64,000 bases of DNA, from positions 2,457,501 to 2,521,500 of the forward strand of contig CM064713.1 in NCBI GenBank assembly GCA_032717465.1, in the 5' to 3' direction. The DNA is from Coenobita brevimanus (Eukaryota; Arthropoda; Malacostraca; Decapoda; Coenobitidae). A program made the translations under genes and the position numbers. The notes below the pieces were generated by a model. The model saw nothing but the letters and a program-made list of their open reading frames with translations, was not told the origin of the DNA and searched no databases. Of this stretch, positions 24,705-35,639 are shown piece by piece (position 1 is the first letter of the stretch; each line of letters starts with the position of its first letter).

Positions 24705-24955
24705 GTGTGCAGTAAACAGTCTGCAGTAAATAGTGTGCAGTAAGTAGTGTGCAGCATGTAGTGTGTAGGAAATAGTGCGAAGTATGTAGTGTGCAGCATG
24801 TAGTGTGTAGGAAATAGTGCGCAGTATGTAGTGTGCAGTAAGTAGTGTGCAGTAAGTAGTGTGCAGTAAGTAGTGTGCAGTATGTAGTGTGCAATAAGTA
24901 GTGTGCAGTATGTAGTGTGCAGTAAGTAGTGTGCAGCATGTAGTGTGCAGTTGAT
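24705..24955 (+). repeat. 14-bp minisatellite (GTGCAGTAAGTAGT)
   Basis: About 17 units run head to tail with AAGTAGT, ATGTAGT and AAATAGT variants. The minus-strand frames read LLHTTYC repeats, a translation artefact. Confidence 0.95.
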
Positions 24956-25209
24956 TCTACTACCACGTTTGGGTTCACTCACTGTCCATGCCTGCAGTTT
25001 AATATCAGACACCAAATATGCACACAAATTCGGTACAGTATAACCCACATTATTTACACCATTTAATAACCAAAGGCATTCGCTCAGACCAGCAAAATGT
25101 GTATCTGTGTATGTGGGTGTTTTAGAGGGTTTGGGTAAATGCAGGCTTTTGTTATAATGTTTTGTGGAAGATCTACTGTTGATTTCGTTGTAAATTAAAG
25201 TTGTGAAGG

Positions 25210-25415
25210 TAGTTGTGTTTGTTTTGCTTATTGTGTGTATCTGTCTGTCTGGCTGTCTTGCTAGCTGTGTGTCTGGCTAGCTACTTATCCATCTTTCTAT
25301 CTACTGTCTGTCTGTCTATCTATGTATCTGTCTATCTCTGTTTTTCTGCCTACCTACCTACCTACCTTCCTGTCTGTCTCTATCTACACCTATATCTACC
25401 TACCTGCTTCATTAT
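25210..25415 (+). repeat. (CTGT)/(CTAC)/(CTAT) tetramer tract
   Basis: Degenerate CTGTCTGTCTATCTA and CCTACCTACC words lead into the CT run that follows. Confidence 0.8.

Positions 25416-25418
<3 letters not shown>

Positions 25419-25486
<68 letters not shown>
25419..25486. repeat. (CT)n microsatellite
   Basis: A pure run of about 68 bp. Confidence 0.95.
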
Positions 25487-25488
<2 letters not shown>

Positions 25489-25489
25489 A

Positions 25490-26345
25490 CTTAATTCCCT
25501 CCTCTCCAGGGAACTCAAGTGAACTCAATCATTCTCTACCTCTTACGGCTAATTAGGTAACACGTTTGATCTGTTTCATCCTTGCACACTTTTCCACTCT
25601 CATGCTCCTAACACCATCTTAGCTTTAATTTATTCTCTTTAAGTCACTCCTTCAATCTTCCGTTTTTGGTCTGTGTCCGTCTCTGTCTTTATTTTTTTTA
25701 TCTTTGTCGTCTTTGTCTATTACTTCTGTTTCTCTTTGTCTGTTCTTGTCAGTGTCTGTCTCTGTTTGTAGTTGTTCCTATCATTTTTTCCATTTACTTT
25801 CTGTCTGTCTTTCTCTTCATGTCTGTCTTTTAAATCCAAATTTACAGCATTATTTTTATCTATTTATCCGCCAATGACCTACTGTGAACTTTATTTTGGT
25901 TAGCGAAAGATGGTTTAACTGTTCCCAGAAGAGAACTAGGTCATCAAAATATTAAAACTTTCCTAATCATTGCACTGGTCGAGGAAAAAGATCTACGTAT
26001 ATTACTCTTCCTCATTACGGTGTAAAGGAAGAGCTGGCTGTGGAGGATGGGAAGGAGGGGGTAGTATGAGACGGTGAAAAATGGTCAGTGACGGGGTGGA
26101 GAGGACTGTGGTTGAGGAGGGAAGGAGGGAGAGAGGGAAGCAGGAAAGTGATTTAGGAAGGAGGGAGGGAGGGAGGGAGGGAAGGAGGGAAGTGATTTAG
26201 GAGGGAAGAAGGGAAGGAGGAAAATGATTCAGAAAGGATGGAGGGAGGAAAATGATTTAGGAAGAGGGGAAGGAGGAAACTGATTTAGGAAGGAGGGAGG
26301 GAAATGGTCTTTGAGAATACTTCATGCAGTTTCACAGTGAGTCTT
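25490..26345. other. No gene; contains a GGGA-rich tract
   Basis: TCTGTCT-rich sequence covers 25,670-25,830. A purine array of GGGAGGGAGGAA type with the recurring phrase GTGATTTAGGAAGGAGG (three to four imperfect units) covers 26,050-26,310. Confidence 0.5.
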
Positions 26346-26347
26346 AG

Positions 26348-26456
26348 TAACCCTCACCCCTTCACTACGAGACGTCCTTCCAAGATGAATAAATCGTCTG
26401 AGGTTAGCAAGACAAAAAATGACCAAGAATTCATCGTATTAAAGTGGAGGAACTAA
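26348..26456 (+). repeat. Fold-back arm (family B)
   Basis: It contains AAGATGAATAAATCGTCTGA, GGTTAGCAAGACAAAAAATG and ATCGTATTAAAG, in family-B order. Confidence 0.6.
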
Positions 26457-26522
26457 GTTAATCACGTACTGGTAATTCAGTTTTAATACACTCGCGAGAG
26501 ATGTATAGTTCTACTCGACGAG

Positions 26523-26632
<110 letters not shown>

Positions 26633-26989
26633 GTTAGGTAAAACATACAAATAGACCCCACCTAATCCCTTAAAAAGATTATTGTCTCCCATTTCCACCC
26701 CACACATCTCACCCCAAACCACCAACATTCAACTTAGCTTCAATATATTACACTAATTATGCACTGAAATTATGATGCAACACGATGCCTGTGACTCTAA
26801 TGGTCCCGCAATTAAAGGAGGATTATGTGTTATTATGTGTGAGCTGGTTGATTAGTTGGTGATTGAGTAAATTGTTCTCCGGGTGATTGTGGGCATTCGT
26901 GGTGTGAAGTGTTTGTCCTGTGGGGTGACCTGGCGTGTATGTTGTGATTGTGTTTGTGGTGTGAGACTGTATGGATGTAGATGTGGGTG

Positions 26990-27520
26990 TTTGAGGTGTG
27001 GTGAGGTGCGGTGTGAGATGCTGTGGTGTTGTGTGGTGTGGTGTGATGTGGTGTAGTGTGGTAGGATTATAGTGTGGGGTCCTGTGGTGTGGTGCTGTGT
27101 AGTGCTATATGGTGTGGTGTGATCTGCTGTGATGTGGTTTGATGAGGCGTGGTGTAGCCTGGCGTGGTGCGGTGCAGCGAGGTGTCGCGTAACATAGTGT
27201 GGTGAGGTGTGGTGCGGTATGATTATAGTGTAGGACAGTGTTGTGTGGTGTGGTGTGGTGTGATGTGGTTTGGTGTGCTGCAGTTTGTTGTGGTATGGTG
27301 TGGTGTGGTTTGATTATAGTGTGGGGCAGTGCTATGTGGTGTGGTGTGGTGTGGTTTGGTGTGGTGTGGTGTGGTGTGGTGTGGTGTGGTGTGGTGTGGT
27401 GTGGAGTGGTCTGGTGTGATGTAGTCTGGTGTGGTGTGGTTTGGTGTGGTGTGGTGCAGTGTGGTGTGATGGGATGCAGTGTGGTGTGGCGGGTTGCAAT
27501 GTGGAAGCATGTAGTATGAT
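26990..27520 (+). repeat. (GTGGT)n pentamer region
   Basis: It is a degenerate to near-perfect GTGTG/GTGGT pentamer array, cleanest at about 27,340-27,400. A longer unit of about 120 bp is superimposed: GATTATAGTGT recurs near 27,065, 27,225 and 27,310. CVVW and HTTPH repeats in the two strands' frames are artefacts. Confidence 0.9.
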
Positions 27521-27556
27521 GCAGTGTGGCCAGAAAGGTGATCTAAGGCTATGCAT

Positions 27557-27559
<3 letters not shown>

Positions 27560-27598
<39 letters not shown>
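27560..27598. repeat. (GT)n microsatellite
   Basis: A pure run of about 39 bp. Confidence 0.9.
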
Positions 27599-27599
27599 G

Positions 27600-28435
27600 A
27601 GGGGATGACTGGTGTGTATGTCTTGCTTTTGATCCGGCGTCAGGGAAAAACATATATACAAACAGACTAATCGAGACAGAATAATGCAAAGCTGTGATGA
27701 TCCAGTAATATCCACAAAAAGCATCAGTCAGTTAACCCTCAAGAAACAGACCAAATCAGTCGTTACCTCTCTGCTACTGTACAGCCGGACCGGGACCCAC
27801 CCCCTCGCTGTCCAATATGCAATGGTCCTCAGAAGAAGGATTAGATCAGCGCCAACCAGCTGCACAACGATCTATTAGAGTCAGTAATGTGATGCCCTCA
27901 GTGACCCGTGATTCATCCCGTATAAAAAAGCACAACACGCCGACACTCTCTCCACTCAGACAATTCCACGCGAACTGCCAGCCTTGCATCCACACCGCAA
28001 ATCCTCAGTTAACAGATAGTACATTCAGTGTTACACTATCCAGCGCGCCTAAAGTACAGTACGTTTTCTCTAGGAACACTTAGCCTCGGAAAGTCATCAA
28101 GTACGAATTATGTTATTGGGTACCAGTAACTGTGCAGCAACTTAGAAAAAAAATCATAAATGAATTTGTGAGAAGTTGGTTTTTGGTGTCAATGTTGCTC
28201 CATATTGCTGATGCCACCAACACACTTTTATATATATCTTTACAGCACAAATATAATTCATTCTTGCTCCACGCAGACAATTTACATTCAGCTTATGAGT
28301 TTTTTTGTCATCTATGGGTTACTCCAACACAAAGACTCATCAAACGCTGCATCGACCTGCCTCGTTCCGAGAACTATACGTAGGCACGAGATGAAACTAT
28401 CGGGAAGTATTAGGCGACGGTGTAACAAGATAGTT
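27600..28435. other. No gene recognised
   Basis: Frames of 64-97 codons are present but carry no motif I recognise. Confidence 0.3.
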
Positions 28436-28437
28436 TC

Positions 28438-28556
<119 letters not shown>

Positions 28557-28769
28557 CGGGGACCATTAGGAGATAGAAGTTAGGGTGGAGGATGGAGGTT
28601 CCTGCCGATACCTGCTTTCTCTTCACTCCCACCCTCTACCATAAACCCATACAACCAAACAACCTAATTCTACATTAATTTTGTTGCAACCAAACTCTCC
28701 TTCATCTTACCGGAGCACCAAAGTAGCTAGAGAGTGAATGAAGACTATATTTACCCCTCCTCCATCCTC

Positions 28770-28858
28770 CTGTTTAAAAGACTTCCTTGAACTGAATAAA
28801 CTTGTCTGGAGATGAACTAGAGAAAACTGTGATCGTAGTGAGATGGTTAATGATTTTT
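28770..28858 (+). repeat. Fold-back arm (family B)
   Basis: It contains GAACTGAATAAACTTGTCTG and GTGATCGTAGTGAGATGGTT. This is one of the clearer copies of the distal half. Confidence 0.65.
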
Positions 28859-28859
28859 T

Positions 28860-29595
28860 TCTACGATATTACAGTGGTCATCGATAACAAAATGGAGTAA
28901 ATAACACACAAGAGAATATTAAATTTCTCACAGAAGAGACGTATTGGCAACTTTTTCTCGTTGCCTCCGAAGCGTGACGTAGGCCTGGGGTGTCTCGGCG
29001 TCATTTCCCACGAGACGCGAACCGAATTCCGCGTTGCTGCTTCGAACCACACCTCGTCCACCTAAGCCTTCGAATCAGATGGTGTTTTCAATCGTCTGCT
29101 TTTGCTGCCTTCATATTATTTTCAGATTTTGGAATGAATTTGGGTAGGAATAAAATAGAATACACCATCGGACTGAAGGGGTTGGTCTATATTCTACATC
29201 GTGTATTTTTAAGTAAACCCATTCAGTTCGGTGACTTTTTTATGTGTTATTTCAGCTGACAGACGAATTTCCTCATTTTTTTTGAGACTTTTTCGAACTG
29301 GAGGGGGGGAAAGGTAGATAAAATCCCCAGTAAGTCCTTCACTACAACAAGTGGGATTTCAAATAAAAAAAAAAAACGTCTTGAGGCAGCAGGATTAAAA
29401 CAAGAAATAAGTAACTTGACGGTAGGGGTTAAGGGCTGATAAAGACAGTGTGTGAAAGCAGAGTTGATGAGAGAATGGGAGAGAAGAAGATCGAAAACGA
29501 GGTGAGAAGATAAATATTGCAGAGGATTACGGGGAAAGAGGAAGACTGAGAGCCAAATGGAAAGATTACATGATGTAGAAGGGTACATTCAGAAG
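28860..29595. other. No gene recognised
   Basis: The interval holds unique sequence with a short CpG-containing stretch at 28,960-29,060. No coding or RNA signal was identified. Confidence 0.3.
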
Positions 29596-29599
29596 CAAT

Positions 29600-29760
29600 A
29601 ATCTTTACCAGGCGATTTTATTCAGCTTAAGGGAGAGGTCAGTTTGAAAAAGGATTTACAAGGACTGTACCTAACCCCTCCAGATCGAATAGTCTCCTCT
29701 GAGCCGAATAAAACCGTCTGTAAAGAGGAAGAATAACTCAAAGGTGACCAAGGTAAAGAA
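29600..29760. repeat. Paired inverted fold-back element (family B)
   Basis: The left arm is GGCGATTTTATTCAGCTTAA (29,611-29,630). The right arm, about 75 bp on, is CTGAGCCGAATAAAACCGTC. The arms are inverted complements, and the right one continues into family-B distal sequence. The left arm gives an AATAAA on the minus strand at 29,617-29,622, which is the first one I see downstream of the receptor stop codon at 30,692. Confidence 0.65.
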
Positions 29761-30089
29761 GCTATGTATACTGTATATCATGCAATAATGAAGACGGATA
29801 ATAAAACTATATAATTCTTTTTATCTGTTGCGTTAATAAAGTCAGAAAGGACTATACCATACATATTAACAAAGATAGAAGCTTCGAGTATCTAGTGACA
29901 AATTCCAACTTTACCGTCATTGTACTGAAGGGGCTAACGACAAAATTAATCGGTTATTTCCACTACATTTCTAAGTGATATATTTCTCGTCATCAGTATT
30001 CATCACTGAGTCAGTGGTTACTGTTTTTTTTTTTTTTCATTATTTCCTGTGCACTTGATCTTTCTATATATATCCTTCCACCAATTTTT

Positions 30090-30690
30090 TTCTTCCTCAG
30101 TCTGTTTGAAACCCCACCACGACTTCTTCCATCTATCCCTGTACCATCCATCCTTCAGTCTACCTTTGCCATCCATCCATCTATCATTCTCTCAACCATC
30201 CATCTTACCATCCATCTCTCTACTGTACATCCTACCATTTACGTCTACCATTCACCGTTCCATCTATCTCTCCGCTATATAGTCCTCCATCTGCTTCTAC
30301 CACCCGTTCTTCCATCTGTCTCCACCATCCGTTCTCCATCTGTCTCTATCATGCATCCATCCATCTAACTCCAATACCCATCCTTCCGTCTCTGCTATCC
30401 ATCCTTCCATCTGTCCCTACCACCTATCATCCATCTGTCTCTCTAAATTCATCCTTCCATCTGCCGTTCTACCGTCCCTTTTCCCAGCTTTTCCTCCAGT
30501 GCATTTCTCTCTATCATCCCTCTTCTACAATCCCTGTCTACCTCTACTCCCATCCCAACACCTCTTTCTCTCCTACCATCCCTTTTTGCCTCTACTCCCT
30601 CCCCACCACCTGTTTCTCCTTCCATCCCTATTACCCCCTACTCCCATCCCACAACCTCTCTCTCTCCTCCCATCCCTACCCCTCCACCAA
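30090..30690. repeat. CCATC/TCTAC-rich degenerate tract
   Basis: CCATCCATC, CCTTCCATCTGT and TCCCTACCACC words recur in units of about 20-40 bp. The tract would lie in the 3' flank or 3' UTR of the receptor gene on the minus strand. Confidence 0.6.
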
Positions 30691-30691
30691 T

Positions 30692-30950
30692 CTACCCTTT
30701 GGCTTCCACTGCTCCGTCAGCGCAGCATCGAGTCATCATGGACCAGAAGAGCTCCAGCACAAGAGAGATGGTCCCCAGAGTTGCCCCTGTCAGGAACAAG
30801 TAGAAGCAGGACTGGAGCAGGATCAGGTCCATCTTCTTCTGATCCTCAACCACCCATGCCCTTGTGCCCTGCTGATTACTAGTACATTTGGACACGTAGT
30901 ACTGTGCCTTGATGTGCTCCAGGATGCCAAAGTAACGCAGCCACTTCAGT
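30692..30950 (-). CDS. IR exon, last: end of S2, M4, C-terminus
   Basis: The acceptor is strong, with a pyrimidine tract ending TTTCTTTTCTCAG. The first base completes a codon begun in the preceding exon. The exon encodes LKWLRYFGILEHIKAQYYVS (the last S2 helix, with the LRxxGIL pattern of the family), a Cys-containing loop (KCTSNQQG), the M4 helix LLQSCFYLFLTGATLGTISL with VLEL (exon residues ~44-66), and a short cytosolic tail to the TAG at 30,692-30,694. The paired Cys that normally bridges to the upstream GGGRC segment is present at exon residue 22. Confidence 0.85.
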
Positions 30951-31079
30951 CTGAGAAAAGAAAGAAGGGGAGGAAATACTGAAGGGTATCTGCTGGTAAG
31001 AAAGTAGCCTACGGTGACACGTACAAGCAAATTTGCCAGTGGAAAAGGAAAAGAAAATGTGTATGGGGTGGATGCAAGA

Positions 31080-31200
31080 TAGGGGTTCAGGACTTCCGGG
31101 GCAGGAGAACCCCCTTTTTAGCTTCTGTTGGGTGGATGCAAGGTAGGGGTTCAGGAGTTCTAGTGTAGGAGATCTGAACCCCCATATAAGCTTCTACAAT
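31080..31200 (+). repeat. Tandem duplication of ~55-60 bp
   Basis: GGTGGATGCAAGATAGGGGT followed by TCAGGA is repeated as GGTGGATGCAAGGTAGGGGT with TCAGGAGTTC. Two copies lie in the last intron of the receptor gene. Confidence 0.75.
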
Positions 31201-31209
31201 CCCATTACG

Positions 31210-31598
31210 TATTTCTTATTCACTTCCAGCCACCTCAGGACTGTTTTAGTACACTTACAAGAGACTTACTATACTGGGAGGGTATTTTATATAAAATCCC
31301 CGTAAGTGCAAAAAATCTATCCCAAGGTAAAGTCGTGTGGGGGATTACAAGAACATAATACCAAAGGGATTACTATGTTACGTGTACATTTCACAGGTAT
31401 TATGGAGTACCTCTTTGTGGAGGGTATGGCTTATGAGGTAGAACTGAGAATTTTGAAGGATTAAGTGATATTTTAGAAGCTGAAGTGTGCATTTATGACA
31501 AGGGATTATGGTTATGATGATGATGATGATGATTCTTTCCGTTCACAATCTTTATAGTTAGGCTTCACAAATAAAAGAAATTATAGGTGAAAAGTAAA

Positions 31599-31630
<32 letters not shown>

Positions 31631-32030
31631 TGGCATGAGTCAGGAGGAAGGAGGAAAGATAAAAGATGTAGTAACTATTTATCTTTCATTAACATTTTTG
31701 TGGTGATAGTTAATTGCATTCCACCCTGTCAATATTATGCACAGGGATCCACTTCAGACTCTGGTGAAGAATGATGAGTTTTGTGAAAGCCCAGTACTAA
31801 TGCGTTTCTGAAAGCCAACCAGGAAGGGAAATACATGGCCTATTTTTACTTTCTTCATTTTCTTATTATGAGTGTTTTGATATTTTCCATGAGCCGAAAA
31901 TTTAAAGGAGATTGTTAGTGTTACTGAAGGAGGGAAGGAAGATGAGTAAGAGGAGATGAGTGAAGGCTGGGGAAGAAACAGCGTAATTTTAGATAAGGAT
32001 GTGGATTTTTGGAAAGATGTGACGTGTGAT
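31210..32030. other. Intron sequence, no exon recognised
   Basis: It contains a (GT)n run at about 31,601-31,629. Possible exon-like pieces at about 31,400 and 31,800 were tested and rejected for phase, stops or splice sites. Confidence 0.4.
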
Positions 32031-32034
32031 AATT

Positions 32035-32037
<3 letters not shown>

Positions 32038-32108
<71 letters not shown>
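32038..32108. repeat. (GA)n microsatellite
   Basis: A pure run of about 71 bp within the last intron. Confidence 0.95.
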
Positions 32109-32110
<2 letters not shown>

Positions 32111-32254
32111 TACCCTCACAGAAACACATCTCACAAACACCTACCAGATAAAGTCCACGTACGGGAATAGTATTAATAACATACAGGTATTAAATCCAGG
32201 TCACCTTTCCCCCTAAGTTCTTCATTTTGGCGACGTCTTAAAGGGTATATCTTC

Positions 32255-32425
32255 TTACTCCCAGACATTTTATTCGGTTTAAGAAAGAATTTTACGAACT
32301 ACAGAAGTTAGGTAGTCTTTGTTAATTCCTTTACTACTATGGGTCTCTTTCTAAATAAAATCGACTGGTAGCATAAAGTACAAATAAAATACAAAAGACT
32401 ATCATTATGGAGAACGTATAAGCGC
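32255..32425. repeat. Paired inverted fold-back element (family B)
   Basis: The left arm is CCAGACATTTTATTCGGTTT at about 32,261 and the right arm is CTCTTTCTAAATAAAATCGA with CTGG at about 32,343. The arms are inverted and spaced by about 65 bp. Further AATAAA words follow on the plus strand. Confidence 0.65.
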
Positions 32426-32459
32426 CTCGACTGCTAAAGGGAGATCAAAGATAGGATGA

Positions 32460-32760
32460 AAATGGTGATAGGGAGCTGGTTGTGGGAGGGGGAGAGGTGG
32501 GAATTAGGAGGGAGATGAGGAGGGGGAAAGGGAAATGGCGAGGAGGGGTAGGGGTGGGGAGATGAGGAAGGGAAAGGAAGTGGTGAGGAGGTGTTGGGAT
32601 GGGGAGATGAGGTGGGAAAAGGGAAGTGGTGAAAAAGGGTTAGGGGGGTAGGATGGGGTAGGGGAAAGGGAAGTGGTTTGGAGGGGTTGGGGTGGGAAGA
32701 CGAGGAGGGGTCGGATTAGGGAAAGGGGGAGAGGGGGTATAGACAGCTGCCAGCCCTCCT
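32460..32760 (+). repeat. G-rich degenerate array (GGGAAGTGGTGAGGAG units)
   Basis: Units of about 45-50 bp built from GGGGAGATGAGG, AAGGGAAGTGGTGA and GGGGTTGGGGTGG recur about six times. The purine bias is strong. Confidence 0.8.
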
Positions 32761-33719
32761 GTTTCACACCCCTACCTTCATATCGCCGTCAAAATGGCCT
32801 CAGTATAATTCAATAGCTAGTCTGGCATCGCGGAAAATTGGAACAACGCTGCCTGTGTGTGTGATTCCCTTTCTCGGGCACGTTTTGTCTCTGCTTTGTC
32901 TGTCTGTCTGTCTGCCCCCCCCCCTCTCTCTCTCTCTCCTAGGCTCTTCTGGTAACGCTGCAGATGTGATTGTCTTTATACTCGTGCTCCACATTCCTCC
33001 GTCTAGTCGTAAATAGCTTGTGTCCTGAATCCCAGTTGAGTAAAGGATTCTGACCCTTAAGGCAGCACGCAATTTCAGTTTCGTTAAAGATATACTGTCT
33101 GAACGATTTTTTTTTTTAAGGATGAGAGACTACCAGGAAGAGACGAAAAAAAAATATTATTCCTTCCTCACTATTAGTAACATCAAGTTCTATCGCCTCG
33201 CCTGCTTTTCTTTCACTGTACTTGGATATGTCTCGTGAATCGCATGCAAATGGTACTGATAATACAATTCCCTCGCTTCAATGACGCCTTTTTTGTTATT
33301 GACAGGGACGCCTTCACGTGGTGGTATCGATATGAATAGGTGACTCTGCAGGATGATTATGTAAACGTCCCCCAGCTCCCTGCCTATATCCCGAAAGGAG
33401 AATGGTTGACTGCTGGAAAGGGGAGATTCAGCCTGCAGTCCACCGAGATCACATTCAGATGAACCTGGGGCTATAGCTACAACCACTACTACTACTACTA
33501 CTTCTGTCGATTATAACCAAATTAGGAAAGATATCTCGTTGTAAAGGAACTGATTAATTTGATATCTAACTATATTATATGCAGGTGAACAAATTTTTGT
33601 ATGTCATAAGTTTGGTTAGCACCTTTAAGAGAGAGGTGGGGAAAAAAAAAAAAACAGTCTCTCCATTCCAGGTCTAGAAACTGATGTTTTGTTTTTGTTT
33701 TTGTTCAAATAAATCAACA

Positions 33720-34482
33720 GGTGAGATAATTAATGGTTTAAGTACTAATAGGTGTAAGTACTAACAGGTGAGACTAATTATGGTGTAAGTAGTAGGAGAT
33801 GAGACTGATAATGGTGTAAGTACTAACAGGTGAGGCTACTAATGGTGTAAGTACTAACAGATGAGGCTATTAATGGTGCAAGTTACTAACAGGGGAGGCA
33901 AAGTGAACCATGTAAGGATTAAGAGCTTGAGTACTAAGGGTGTGAGCACTAAGGATGTAAGTATTAAGGGTGTAAGGACTAAGGGTGTAAGTAATAAAGG
34001 TGTAAGTACTAAGGGTGTAATACTAAGGGTGTAAGTACTAGGGGGGTAAGTAATAAAGGTGTAAGTACTAAGGGTGTAAGTACTAAGGGTGTTAGTACTA
34101 AAGATGTAAGTACTAAGGGAGTAAGTACTAAAGGTGTAAGTACTAAGGGTGTAAGTACTAAGGGTGTAAGTACTAAGGGTGTTAGTACTAAAGGTGTAAG
34201 TAATAAGGGTGTAAGTACTAAGGGTGTACGTACTAAAGATGTAAGTACTAAAGATGTAAGTACTAAGGGTGTAAGTACTAAAGGTGTAAGTACTACGGGT
34301 GTAAGTACTAAGGGTGTAAGTACTAAAGGTGTAAGTACTAAGGGTGTAAGTACTAAGGGTGTAAGTACTAAAGATGTAAGTACTAAGGGTGTGAGTACTA
34401 AGAGTGTAAGTACTAGGGGTGTAAGTGCCAAGGGTGTACGTACTAAGGGTGTCAGTACTAGGGGTGTAAGTACTAACGCTTT
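33720..34482 (+). repeat. 15-bp minisatellite (GTAAGTACTAAGGGT)
   Basis: About 45 units run head to tail, very regular from 33,945 to 34,470 and more diverged at the left, where ACTAACAGGTGAG and ACTAATGGT variants form longer units. Each unit contains GTAAGT and TACTAAG. It lies in the last receptor intron, on the antisense strand. The 243- and 218-codon minus-strand frames are translations of the array. Confidence 0.95.
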
Positions 34483-34559
34483 CGAGATCTGCTTGTGTAC
34501 GGGTGAGTTTCTCGGGAAAGGCCAGGCGTCCAGTCCACCTATGAGGTTGTTGCGGGACC

Positions 34560-35075
34560 TGGGGGAACATAGCACCGCATAGCATAGTTTAGCATGGCAT
34601 GGCATAGGGTGGTGCAGCATGGTGTAGCATAGGACAGTATAGAGTAGTTCTCTAGGAAGAGCCACGCGTCCAGTTCACCGACCATGTTGCGTAACCTGGG
34701 GAAACAGCATACCGTGAAACAATACTGTATAGCATAGCATAGCACTGCATAGCACAAAGTAGTGTGCTTCTGAAAAGTTTCTCGGGAATGGCCAGGAGTC
34801 CATTTCACTCATCACTGTGCTTCAAGTTTCCGCAACAGAATGGCACAGCACACCATATTATAGCGTGTAATAACACTGCGTAATGTTATGAAGTATGCCA
34901 ATGCTTAGCACAACTTTGTACTGTAGAGAACAGTATAACGTAGTGTAGTGTTATACAGCATATCATAATATAGCACAGTGTAGTGTAATGCAGTGAAGCA
35001 CAGGACGGCATAGTGTACTGCAGTGTAGTATAACATGATATATTGTAATGCCGCATAGAATTACCCGACAATGTA
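34560..35075. repeat. Degenerate (ATAGC)-rich tract with partial duplication
   Basis: TAGCATAGCA, GTATAGCATAG and GTAGTGTAATG words are abundant. A ~130-bp phrase (TTTCTCGGGAAAGGCCAGGC ... GTCCA) recurs three times, near 34,508, 34,655 and 34,776, so the tract is a diverged tandem repeat. Confidence 0.6.
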
Positions 35076-35387
35076 GGACAGGATAAAAACTGGAGGCAAA
35101 ATACCCCGTTTCAGTTGTTTACATTGTGAACGTTCTTTTTTTTTTTAATTGAAACCCAATCTTGCTTGGCAGCTGGAAACACCTTGGTTAGAACGTGGCC
35201 AAATGAAACACTGGGGTTTTCCTCCAGTTCATATCCTGCCCTGAATGATTTTCCATCCACACTACATTACCAGCATCATTCCACCTACGACCCTATCAGT
35301 CCAGTTTTTTCTAGTTGTGCTACCTTCAGAAATTTTTTGTCAGCTTAGAACGGACGTCTCATACTAAACTGGAAGTCTACAACTCAC

Positions 35388-35483
35388 CTCACAGGTTTTA
35401 AAAATCTCTCCAAAGTTGATCCAAACTGTTTGCAGGTAGAATCAATAAAATGAAAAAGACGTAATCGTAGCGAAGGGGTTAAC
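35388..35483 (-). CDS. Candidate IR exon within a family-B repeat (speculative)
   Basis: Between AG at 35,485-35,484 and a canonical donor GTGAGT at 35,387, 96 bases are open in the frame required by both neighbouring exons (one base, 31 codons, two bases). The 3' half reads FGSTLERFLKPV and would run into LKWLRYFGIL, giving the GSxL...L..L..GIL spacing expected of the missing S2 segment. Against it, the acceptor has a poor pyrimidine tract, the 5' half does not resemble an IR, and the same sequence is a copy of the dispersed fold-back repeat. It is either exonised repeat or coincidence. Confidence 0.25.
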
Positions 35484-35484
35484 C
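35395..35484 (+). repeat. Fold-back arm (family B)
   Basis: CTCTCCAAAGTTGATCCAAA, GCAGGTAGAATCAATAAAAT and GTAATCGTAGCGAAGGGGTT follow family-B order; the distal half is especially close to consensus. Confidence 0.6.
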
Positions 35485-35639
35485 TGCTTTCAAATTAATA
35501 TAACAGAAAGTAACAAGTTCTTCGGATTTCTGGTTATTTCTGTATTTTACTTTATATTAAATCCCAGAGTGCAGCCCCGGCCGTAAATGTAAAAAATAGC
35601 CTCAAGCCTCCCCAGTTGCCGACACGCTTTTAACAGATA

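Noticed and set aside
31754..31860. IR-like words GHVFPFLVGFQK and MYFPSWLAF in overlapping frames
   Set aside because: The two frames cannot both be real. There is no pyrimidine tract, the phases do not fit the flanking exons, and stops occur immediately next to the pieces.
33190..33486. Possible missing receptor exon reading SSECDLGGLQAESPLSSSQP
   Set aside because: It has an AG acceptor and a Cys at a plausible place, but no consensus donor in the phase needed, and the phase-2 entry required after exon 36,254-36,323 gives an early stop.
33854..34665. Minus-strand frames of 243 and 218 codons with STYTL / LVLTP repeats
   Set aside because: The 15-bp minisatellite unit has no stop in these phases; two different frames are open at once, with no domain.
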